Shown here one piece after another: positions 55,313-64,000 of a stretch of DNA of 64,000 nucleotides. A program made the translations under genes and the position numbers. The stretch is from positions 1-64,000 of the forward strand of contig JABYQU010000065.1 of NCBI GenBank assembly GCA_022264855.1. The letters are read 5' to 3'. Source of the stretch: Lenzites betulinus (taxonomy: Eukaryota > Basidiomycota > Agaricomycetes > Polyporales > Polyporaceae). Each line of letters begins with the position of its first letter. Positions within the stretch are counted from its first letter, which is position 1. The notes beneath the pieces were generated by a model that saw nothing but the letters and a program-made list of their open reading frames with translations, did no database searches and was not told where the DNA came from.

Positions 55313-58300
55313 CACCCAAACCCTTGCATCTGCCTGCCCCCGCTCGCCCACACAACGCGTCTTGATCACCCCCACCCAAACACAACGCTGTCTCACCCCG
55401 TCCTGCAACGCCAGGGCGAACACCTTGGCCCCCAACGCCTGCAAGCACCTGCCCGACGCGAGCTCCACGACGGGCCGCACCGTATTGTTAATCGTCAAAA
55501 AATAAACGGGGCGCGATCGCAGTGGTGCCGCGCGCGCACCCCCGTCCCTCGTTCAGGTCGGAGGTGCGTCCGCCAGGGCCCCCTGGCGCGCGCCACGCCG
55601 TCGGTCCTGCCCGCGCGCCGGGCCCCGCGCCCGAGTGCCGAGGGGGCGTGCGAGCGTGATTGACTTGCAACTTGCGAGGGGAGGACTGGGGGCCTTTCAC
55701 GAAGACCTGGACATCGATCCCACCGCACCTCCTCCTGCCGCCGACGCTGTACGAACATACCCACCTGGCCACCATGTTCGTACTTACTGGCACCGACGCA
55801 CGCGGCGCGAAGCGCGGGGCTCGGACCCGGCGCCGCTGCGAGCCGCGGTGGTGGTACCTCTCAATTGAGCGGTGGTGCGAGCGCCGCACGCCGCGCGGGG
55901 CGGGCCCGGGAGCGCGCGTCGCGGGCCCGCAGCTGCACCGCTTGCCGTCGGTGTCACGCCGCCGCACGACATATCCCTGCGAGAAGCCAGCTGCCGTGTG
56001 ACCGTTGGCAGCGCCGCGCACGGTTACGGACCACAGTTTTTCTTCCATTCGCGCGAGCGCACATGATGTATTCGGGTGACGGGTCACACACACGGAAGCT
56101 ACAGCACAGACGCACATGGGGCCCGCCATCGCGCGCGCGGCATCTGTCCAGCGTGGTTCTATCAGGGAAGATGCAGGAGAGACAACAGACAATTAGTCCC
56201 GGCGCGCAGATCTGACGGACGGGCGGATCGCTGGGGAAGCGTGACAGTGGCATGGAACGCGTGCACCCTGGCAGACGACAACGCTGTCACCAAGTGCGAA
56301 AAGAACCCCCGCGCTGTGCAGCGCCGCGCCGTCCGACCTCGACGTTCCCTCCCCTCTGTGACGGCCGCGCGCGCGACGTACTAGCACCATCGATAGGGCG
56401 GGCGTGCCCGATGTGGACGCCGACGGGGAGGACGCCGGGGGGCCGCGAGACATTATGGGGCCACGGACGGCGGGAGGCCAGATAAGCGATCGCGCGGGCG
56501 AGATTCGGTGGCCCGCCGCGATCTGGATTCTAAATTCTGACGGGTGGCAGGAGGTGGCAGGGTGATCGGCGCCAGTGCCAGTCGTCGTGGTGCGCGGCTG
56601 CAGTTGCTGCCCTGCGCCCCTGCGCAACCACCCAGGCGCTCGCCGCGAGCGCCCGCGGTGCAGGATCGGCCTCTGCCTGGGGCGCGCGAGCCGAAAACTA
56701 ATCGCAGAGAGAGGTCGGAGGGGACTCCGAGGGCACGACGAGCACGCCACGGGCACACGTGTCGTGTCGAAACCCGTTTCGTGCGCAGTTTGCACGAAGA
56801 CTCGCGGGGAGCTGCCCGAGGAGGCCGCCGCCCGCTCGCGCGCACCGGCGGGTGCAGCGCCGGGGGTGCGAGGCTCCTTTCATTCGCATTCGGGCTTCCC
56901 GCCGTCTGTGCTGCGCTCAGTCCGACGGCTCGTCGTGAATGCGTCATCGCTTAATGGATGACTAAGCACCGCGAGCTCACCTTGCCAAGCTGTGCGCATG
57001 CTGCAGTTCCGCGCGATTTGCGACCTGTCTCTGTCAGAAGATGCGCCGAGGGGGATCTGCTCAAGTTTTTTTTTGAATGGGGGTCAGAGTGCAAATTTGC
57101 CGGCCTGTGCAGTGTATTTCAGTAGTGTGCGTACGGCATGCCGTCTTCGGAAAGCGTCGAGCTCCGCACCACACCGGAGGAACATGCTGCGCCCCACGTC
57201 CGCTCCGAAGTGGCAGCACCCCAGAGACCGACGTGACAGCAAAAGACACCAAAAACCAAAACATCACACACAGGCGGCCTCGGCAGGATGAGAACGTCTC
57301 CAGAGCTTTCCAGAGTAGCCCGTCGCCCAAATAGAGCACTCGTCGCGGCCGCACACGCGCCGCGCGGAGCTTAGCGGGCACACGCCGAACTCTATTGCGC
57401 AACAGCGTGCGCGCGAAGCACGAGCACAGCAAAAGCGGTGCAGCGCATCCGCGCGTGCCTGGGGATGCGTGGAGTAGGTTGCGCGTACGCAGGCTGCGCG
57501 CGCGGCCGTTCGCTGCGCCCGCGCGCGCACTGAATGGCGGGCGGGGCCTGGGGGGCGGAGATGAGCACTGCGCTGCGGAGACGTCGAGAGGGCGGGGCCG
57601 GGGGGACGCGTCCGGGGGCGGCGGCGGCGGGCGAGGTCCGTGGTGCTGACCAATGCACTGCGCTGCGACGTCCTAAAATTTGTGATGAAGGCTGCTTGCT
57701 GCCCGCGAGGCTCCTCCAGGGTGCTGTAGATGTATGCGCACGTCTGAAAATGGTGGCGGACGTCGCGGGTCCCGCGGGCTTCTTCTCGCTCGCTGTGCTG
57801 TCGGGCGGAGCCAGGATGATCCGCGGCGGGGCGCTATGTATACTTATATGACCGGGCGTGACTGGGTGGAGGGTCCGCCGGGCGCTGTCCACGCCGTCCT
57901 CCCGGGAGGGACAACGACGGCGCCTGGGGCTGCAGGCCTGCAGGGCGGGCTCTCCGACGGAGACTGGGTGTTGGTAAGCGGCGGACGGCCGGGTGACTGC
58001 GACCTGCATACCGCAGGCGTTTGCGCGGACGCCGCTGGCAGCGGCCAAGGACCGCACGCGCTTGGCGTTCGCCCCACCCCGACCCCCGTGAGCGCGGCGG
58101 GCGGGTCGCTGTGGCACGCATATGCGGGTGGTTGGGCCACGTAGCCAGCGGGCATCTGTCGGAACGCGACGGCCGTCGTGCGCTCGACCACAAGCACCGT
58201 CCGCAGGTGGACCGCCGCGCCAACCTAAACCGAGCGTCAGGCTCGCAGTACGGACACGGACGGCCGAGTCGCTCACCTTGCGTGCACTCTGTGACTCCAT

Positions 58301-60117
58301 GAGTGCCCAGCACCGCGCGGCGGCCTTCTTCACTGCGCCTGATGGTCACAGAACCTGGAGAAGCTCCAGCTGGACTGGGGATCACAATTAGGGACGGGCA
58401 GGGTGCAGATTGCGGCAGCGACGTGGACGGGGACGTGGGGCACATGTACCACGTAGGGGCCCTGTGACAGGCGAGGTGCCGACGCGCGCGGCCATCTTGC
58501 GCGGCGTCGAGACGCGAAACAGGGGGCGCATTGGCATGAGGCGCCCCCGCTCCGTGTCGCGTCTGTCCCGAGGAGCGCCGCGGACGCTCGGCGCGGCCGT
58601 TCGTTTGTATGCGGTCGTTTTTTGCGAAGCAGCCGTTGGCGAGGCTGCAGCATGGACGGCGAAAATTTCGACGAGAGAAGGCGGTAGAGGCGCCGATGCT
58701 TGTTCTGCGAGCCCGCTCGAAGCAGGGAGGTTGGGGGGCTGCGTGGGCGAAGGGCTGGTGGGTGCGTACGTGGGCGAATAGACGTCCTTTGTCTTCGGCT
58801 CGGAGCTAGAGAACGGGCTCTCGGAACCGCTAGGAAGCCCTCCCTCGACGCTTCCGCCGACCAATGCACCTGCGGCGACCGCAACACCCCCGCCTTCGCA
58901 GGCACGCTGGACGGCTCCGTCCAATTGTGTTGCGGCAGCAGACAGAACCCGAGGATGCCCAGACCGTCTAATTTGACAGCGTCAGCGAGCAAAGACAATA
59001 CAGCAGCGCAGACAGAGCGCACCGTCACGCCTGAGGCACTATATCACTCTCGCGGACGCGCGGCGCCCCGCGCTCGCAGCCCTGCACGGTGACTCGGCAG
59101 CTCCGATCACGCTCGGAGAGAAGGCGAAGGCCGCTGCTGCATATGGGGGAGGAGACTGCTGCCGGGGGAGAAGCTGCAGGGGGACGGCGTGACGCCTGCG
59201 AGGCGGGACCTCAGGCACCTGCGTTGATGAGATAGCGGTGGGATGCGCGGGGGAGTGTTTCGGGTGGGCTGCTGGTGGGGTTGTGTGACAGCCGCATGCG
59301 TGCTGCTGCATCAGGGAGTGGGGATGGGATGATGGTGCCCGGGAGGGGTTGCCGCCCGCGACGCAAACGCTGGGTGGCCGCGGTGGCGAGTGCCTGCTTG
59401 CGGGCTCGCGTGCGGCTGGGTTGCCGTGAGATTTGGCGGGGAGAATGGATCTGTCGGGAGAGGGATTCAGGCGGGGTGTGCAGGTGAGATTCGTATCTTG
59501 TAGTAAGGAACGTACGGGTCGTCTCAGATGAGCATCCATGTATCTTGGTAGCATGTCAGTTGGACTACCGGGCGCATGGCAAGATACGATGGACGTCATG
59601 CGTACTGTGGAGCTCACCGTAGTACGACCTTCATGGGCCCAAAAATACGGAGGAACGAGCATCATGCACTCTCTGCACGAGCGGCATACACTGTCAAGAT
59701 TCGGCGCTACTGCTAGTAATGGCTAAACCTGTTTCCGAGCTCGCAGTGCCAGTTACGCGGACGAAATAGATGATAGTGATGAACTGACCCATATAGTTCG
59801 TCATCTATTCCCTCATAGTTGTAAAAAGAGAGACATACCGTGAATACAATGGTTGACTATATGCATGTTAGTAGGTGTGTGGTCGTGGACGGAGATATGG
59901 CAGCCCGCCACAACCACGGTGAAGTCCCGAGCGCCCGTAGGGCGCTTATGCACCCACGCGTCGAACATGTGACGCGCGCGCGCGACTGCTTGCGAGCGCC
60001 TCTCGCCTCTCATTCATCGCAACAACCAGGACACCCATCCACCCGCTCGTCATACCGCGCCTTTTTCGCCCGCAGCGTCTTCATTGTAACCCCAGCGAGA
60101 CACACTATCTAGGGAAT
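55313..60117. other. GC-rich gene-free region, distal part
   Basis: Continues to the Pom34-like gene. Frames up to 313 codons (57392-58333, -) are low-complexity and Arg/Ala/Pro-rich, with no motif. No RNA gene or transposon terminal repeat was found. The AT-richer 3' part (59700-60117) includes the promoter of the next gene. Confidence 0.45.
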
Positions 60118-60948
60118 ATGTCTCACAAAGCGCGAGCCGCCGTCGCGGCGCCATCTTCCAGCGCATCACCTCTTGACTGGTTGAAGCCTTTGCGGAACGA
60201 AGCGATCGCAAGACTACGAACGAACACGATTGGGCTCGTCGGGATATCGATACTGTCAAATTTGCTCCCAATACCGTCGCCATGGAGGGTGTTCGATGTG
60301 GTGTGGCGGCAGAAACCGACCAGCGCACCGTACTACTACCTATGTCTTGCTGGTACGTGGACAACAGACAGCTGTCATCGTGAGCCAAGTTCACACCCCG
60401 CGGACATAGAACTCTCTCTCCTAGCCATACTGCTGTTCAACGTCGTGCAAGCAGGGTACGCGCTGCAGTATCCGCGTGTGCCACCGCCACCACCCCCCTC
60501 GCCCGCGAAGCTCGTCAAAGACACCCCTCTCTCCCCTGCGCGCCAGTGGCGCCTGTCCTCCGCTACCCCGAATGTGAGTCGCTATTCATCACATGGGCCA
60601 CACCAGACGGCTTACACTGCCCCAGTCGAGCCCGCAGCGGCAAAAAGCGTTCTCGTCCTACGCACCGTCCCCCGTTTCGACGCCCTCCCGCACGATCAAC
60701 TACACGATCCCCGGCTCGGTCACCTCCCCCCCAGACGCGTCGTTCGCGTCGTCCATGTCGTTGCCCGGGTCCCCCGCCTCGCCGCTCGCGGCGTACCGCG
60801 GGCGGCATAGCACCTCCGTCGGACGTAGGTGGCATTTTGCGCGTTCGCGGTGTGCTGGGCCTGATGTTCTTTGTACTTTGTAGGCGCGTTTGACGGCTCG
60901 CTGCTGAGCAGGCTGGCGAAAGACGATTCGGACGAGGAGGATTCATGA
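60118..60948 (+). CDS. Pom34-like nuclear pore membrane protein
   Basis: Exons 60118-60352, 60410-60573, 60626-60824, 60884-60948 (220 residues; stop TGA 60946-60948, all phases consistent). Two hydrophobic segments, NTIGLVGISILSNLLPI and LSLLAILLFNVVQAGYAL, flank a short loop. They are followed by a Ser/Pro-rich tail (SYAPSPVSTPSRTINYTIPG) and the end RAFDGSLLSRLAKDDSDEEDS. Two membrane helices near the N-terminus and a disordered C-tail match the small pore-membrane nucleoporins of the Pom34/NPCC type, which anchor the pore ring together with Ndc1. The assignment rests on layout and remembered phrases rather than catalytic residues, so another small two-helix ER/nuclear-envelope protein remains possible. 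Confidence 0.55.
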
Positions 60949-61092
60949 CATGGCGCATGCTGTATAATGGCCATGCTTGTTGTCATACTCGATGCTGCAC
61001 AAATAAGATGTTAATGGAGCTGTTTTACGACTCCTGAAAGTCCAAGATCCAGCCTTGCGTGATGTTAGTCGTGTGCCCAGCGTTGTGCATTC

Positions 61093-61530
61093 AACGCGGC
61101 GTGGTGCAAGTTGGGCAGTTTATGCGTAAGACGGGCGGCGGTGCGGGCCGTGTCCTGGAGGCCGTACGCGATGGCGGTGAGGTGCACGCGAATCGGTTCC
61201 GTCTTCAGAAAGGCGGGCTGGAGGAGGGCGTAGCGCATGCGTGCTGGCATACCCGCGATGTTGTACTTGCGCCCAACCTCGAGGAGAGCGGAGACGTCGT
61301 CGAGCGTGTACGGCAACTCCCCGTCCATTAGGTACACGCGAACGAGTTTGTCCCATAGTGCACTGGTCTCTTGCATGGTGACTTTCGGCTTAGATCCAGA
61401 GTCGGCGGGGCACAATTGGGGAAGTAAGCCATGGAAATCCATGGAAATCGAGACCCACGGCCAGCAACTGGCTCTTCATGATGTGTAGCTCGACGCCGCC
61501 AGATGTGCGTATAATGACATCCCCGGCAGT
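61093..61530 (-). pseudogene. BTB-like gene fragment (truncated both ends)
   Basis: Matches the intact BTB gene at 12171-12600. Recognisable segments include LDDVSALLEVGRKYNIAGMP and LLQPAFLKTEPIRV. The C-terminal half is absent (the match begins abruptly at 61093), as are the start codon and promoter (the match breaks at 61530). A 10-nt tandem duplication (CCATGGAAAT-type, near 61430-61450) breaks the frame as well. Remaining differences are scattered substitutions. Confidence 0.85.
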
Positions 61531-61668
61531 CGGCGAACAAACCCTACATTCTTTAGTACTCGTACACGATGGCCAACACTTCTGACTACTGCTGTGAAGG
61601 GCTCGTTAATATCGTCGGCACGGAGCTCATCAAGCAAAACTAACACATACCTTCTCAATCACACGCCG

Positions 61669-62406
61669 CTACTCCTCTCTCTCCAGGAACCCCACCCCCG
61701 TATTCCTGACCTTCACCATAAAGTTCTCGTACCACCTCGCGATGATGCCCATCGGGACCAGGAAGTCCGGGGACATCGCCGAGGGATTGCCCCCGACAAA
61801 GCTCGACACGTAGTTGAAGAGATGCTTCACGACGCGCTCTGCGAGGCGCGTCGCGTCTGCGGAGGGGTTGCTGGCGGCCTTCGCGACCGCGGAGGGGAGG
61901 GTCGAGACCTCTTGCATGATCTGCGGCAGGGGCTCGATGGAGAGGCCGAGGAACGCAGTGACGTCTGACGGCGACGCGTCGGATGCTGCGCCAGAGAAGA
62001 CGGCGTGCGCATCGGTGGTCTGCGCAGAGAACGTGCCGCGCAGGCGGAAGATGGCCGAAGGCTTTTCGTTCGAGAGCCTGCAAGAGCGCGGCGATCAGAC
62101 GTGGACGTACGAGCGCACGCGCGCAGCAGCATGTGGAGGAACTCACATTCCTAGAAGTTGGAAACCTTTCCCCGGCCAGTAGAAGTGCACTGTCGCGCCG
62201 TACCCATCCGGGAACGGGACTGATGGGCGCATCAGTCACACAAGCGTCCACAACTCGGGGGAATGCGGAGACGCACCAGGGCCCAGCAAGAACACACAAA
62301 CATGATTGATCGATCCCGCGGATGGGAGCTCGAACAGCGCGTGCGTTTCGTCGATTTGCTGGAGGTTGGTTTGGAGGAGACGGCCGGCGACTAGACAGCC
62401 AAACAT
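61669..62406 (-). CDS. OPI10: Hikeshi/Opi10 family protein, intact copy
   Basis: Exons 62406-62277, 62219-62147, 62077-61669 (203 residues; all phases fit; animal Hikeshi has 197). Hikeshi carries Hsp70 into the nucleus under heat stress; yeast Opi10 affects phospholipid/inositol control. The start [19 protein letters not shown], then [49 protein letters not shown] and the C-terminal [19 protein letters not shown] all match the family order. The Phe/Tyr-rich hydrophobic pocket region is complete. This copy keeps the GATTGATCGATC sequence in exon 1 (62304-62315) that is shortened in copy 1. The region upstream of 62610 differs from that of copy 1, so its promoter may be different. Confidence 0.92.
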
Positions 62407-62610
62407 TCTTGCAGTCAGGGGCAGTGAAGGATGCTCAAGGCGAGTGGCTGAGTGGCGACCGATGGGTGTTGCAGATCAGCTTTCTGTATGCGCGTGGATG
62501 TGCGAGGCTCGTCGACGGTAAACTTGTATGAAGCGGGAGCAATGGGGCCATCGTCGCCAAGCGGGGAGCATGTTCGAGGACGTTCGCGGCGGGCGCGCGG
62601 GTGCGCGCGA

Positions 62611-63435
62611 CTGGCGTCTATTGTGTCGCGCGTCACGCGCGCGTGCGGCTGCCGTCGCGCGCGATGCGGCGTCGGACGCTGCGGGTGAGCGAAGCTGGCA
62701 TCGGACGCTACTACGGGTGAGCGAAGCTGGCAGGAACGTCGACGAAGCAATCCGCGCGCCCGTGAATTCGCGCTCTTCCTAAGGTTAGTACCAGACCCTT
62801 CTCCTTTGTCCAAGTCTCGGTCACATGACGCGCGACGCGGTTAATTAATGGGCGCTTCTGTTAACAGCACCGCGTGTTCAACTTGTCCCGCAACGCTCAT
62901 CTCCCTCACACTGCTGCTGAGCACTGGTCATCCGCAAGTACCTGACCTTACAACCATAGAACCGACAAACTATAAATAGCAGCAATAATGGAGGAAAAGT
63001 GAGTGTCTGTCATTTGTTCTATCTCAATCGCACATCACGCGTCCGACGCGTCGCGGCAGGTGCCTCGCCACACGAAGTGCTCTTAGTCTAAGCACCCTCC
63101 CTCTATGTCCTTTGCATGCGGCAACCTTGATATGTCTGCATGAGCATGAGCATGGTGGGCATTCTACCTCCTGGCGGTCGATGTAGCGAAGAGAACAATA
63201 TCGGGTATATCTTCTGTGCTGCGGCGTGTCGGGCACGCCGTTTGTACAAGTACTTGAACTGTCTACGCGTGACATTTTACATCCTATAGAGTCAATATAG
63301 CCATAAAACGCCGGGACACGCAGCTGACAATGCATAAATAGGAGGCGACAACTCGCTCAGAACGCTGCTCTCTACCCTGACCTGGTCCCTCTGGGGAGGC
63401 AGGTTCAGCGGCCAACCCAACCGAAGACGGCCACG
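62611..63435. other. Divergent intergenic region
   Basis: Between the Hikeshi gene (-) and the partial gene at the window end (+). It includes a short direct repeat (GGGTGAGCGAAGCTGGCA, twice at about 62684-62732), a TATAAATA box at 62971 without a suitable coding start, and a CATAAATA box at about 63333, 100 bases before the ATG at 63436. Confidence 0.5.
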
Positions 63436-64000
63436 ATGACCCCGCAACCGTCGCCAGCGACATCCTCGCAGAAGCCCGGCTCCTCAAGTAACTCTTACCG
63501 GCCTAGCCCGGCGACAGCTCCCAAACGCGTCTTCCCCCCAACCCCGCACTCGGTCATCGTGAGTACAGTTCAGATCCTCTGGGGCGGCGTTCTCAACGGT
63601 GTCATAGAGCGTGTCGTCCAGCGACTCTCCCATCGTCCCAACGACGACTCGTCCGAACGCGATCGAGATTTCGTCTGACTCTGACGACGACGTCGTGCCG
63701 GTTGCGTAAGTATCATACATCTCTTAGGAGATTACATTGCCCTGACGCGATCTGTTCGCTCTTAGACCACTCCGCGCTCAACCACCAAACAACGCTCGCG
63801 CTATGCCACAGGCGTCACAGGCGAAGCCATCGTTCGGGAGCAAACCTCCCGTACCGATCATGCTACCTTCTAACCGGGCCATACCTCGCCCAGCGCCCCT
63901 CGCTCCCCGTCCTGGCCCTGCATACGCACACACGGAGCAGGAGACGATTGATATCGACCGCATTGATAATGTAGACGACAGGCCGATGACCCAATCAGAG
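63436..64000 (+). CDS. 5' part of an unrecognised gene running off the window
   Basis: Exons 63436-63558, 63608-63705, 63766 to the window end; phases fit (0, then 2). The visible N-terminus (about 150 residues) is Pro/Ser-rich and disordered. It has an acidic, hydrophobic-flanked stretch, NAIEISSDSDDDVV, and later ETIDIDRIDN; both resemble SUMO-interacting motifs. N-termini of this kind are common in SNF2-type helicases and SUMO-pathway proteins, but no catalytic domain is in view, so I assign no function. A CATAAATA box lies about 100 bases upstream. Confidence 0.6.

Larger units (their letters stand above)
61093..62610 (-). repeat. Segmental duplication, copy 2 (pairs with 12171-13894)
   Basis: Same order and orientation as copy 1. 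It starts inside the BTB coding region, lacks the BTB promoter and 5' coding part (junction near 61530), and continues through the entire Hikeshi gene. Similarity stops at a GCGCGCGA word near 62610. Confidence 0.9.

Noticed and set aside
57392..58333. 313-codon open frame on the minus strand
   Set aside because: Low-complexity Ala/Arg/Pro composition, no motif, no matching splice sites; expected by chance in this GC-rich region.
58388..58924. 178-codon frame with a PTSPSPTQPP-type stretch
   Set aside because: Looked briefly like a disordered protein tail, but no neighbouring exon, start context or domain supports it.
62971..63001. TATAAATA followed by ATGGAGGAAAA and a GTGAGT donor
   Set aside because: TATA to ATG distance is too short for transcription to start before the ATG, and no following exon could be joined.
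1..64000. CRISPR arrays, bacterial operons, rRNA genes
   Set aside because: No regularly spaced repeats or rRNA-like sequence seen; the window is eukaryotic.

Overview
The window is nuclear DNA of a filamentous basidiomycete, most likely an Agaricomycete; a polypore-like white-rot fungus is my inference. The evidence is the gene architecture: many introns of about 45-70 nt with GT-AG borders and TATA boxes 50-100 bases before several start codons. The gene content agrees (copper-fist regulator, ricin-B-type lectin, large Zn2Cys6 regulator, Plavaka-like transposon remnant). No bacterial features (operons, Shine-Dalgarno sites, CRISPR) are present. Exon coordinates were worked out by hand from splice borders and reading-frame phase. 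Product names rest on recognised motifs, not on database searches.

Layout, 1-20 kb. A transposon-protein remnant (2-1026, +) is followed by an unrecognised eight-exon gene (1201-3605, -), a duplicated beta-trefoil lectin gene (4848-5994, -), a coiled-coil/Ser-Pro-rich protein (6722-8986, -), CDC20 (9329-11125, -), tRNA-Leu(AAG) (11333-11412, +), a BTB/POZ-like protein (11657-12682, -) and a broken copy of the Hikeshi/Opi10 gene (12956-13689, -). Two tandem members of an orphan family (14532-15741 and 16080-17244, +) and RRP9 (17524-19551, -) come next.

Layout, 20-42 kb. A copper-fist transcription factor (20817-22922, +), a 1.7-kb element with 18-bp terminal inverted repeats (23263-24983), alanine aminotransferase (25035-26866, -), an unrecognised gene (27793-28832, -), HMG-CoA lyase (30374-31672, +) and a third orphan-family member (32334-33291, +) are followed by an ArfGAP (33806-35620, -), a nucleotide-sugar/triose-phosphate-type transporter (36052-37572, -) divergent from MRE11 (37865-40667, +), and an F-box-like protein (40938-42018, +).

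Layout, 42-64 kb. A 1261-residue Zn2Cys6 regulator (44746-49651, -) is preceded by more than 10 kb of GC-rich sequence in which I find no gene. After that come a Pom34-like nuclear-pore membrane protein (60118-60948, +), a second copy of the BTB-Hikeshi segment (61093-62610) and the first three exons of a gene that runs off the window (63436-64000, +).

The genes do not form one pathway; most are housekeeping functions (APC/C activation, U3 snoRNP, MRN complex, Arf cycling, amino-acid and leucine/ketone metabolism). Two observations stand out. The BTB-Hikeshi segment is present twice with reciprocal damage: the 12-14 kb copy keeps the BTB gene but has a frameshifted Hikeshi gene, while the 61-62 kb copy has a truncated BTB gene and an intact Hikeshi gene. 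Three divergent members of an unrecognised family share four exons with intron phases 1-0-0 and a conserved C-terminal region.
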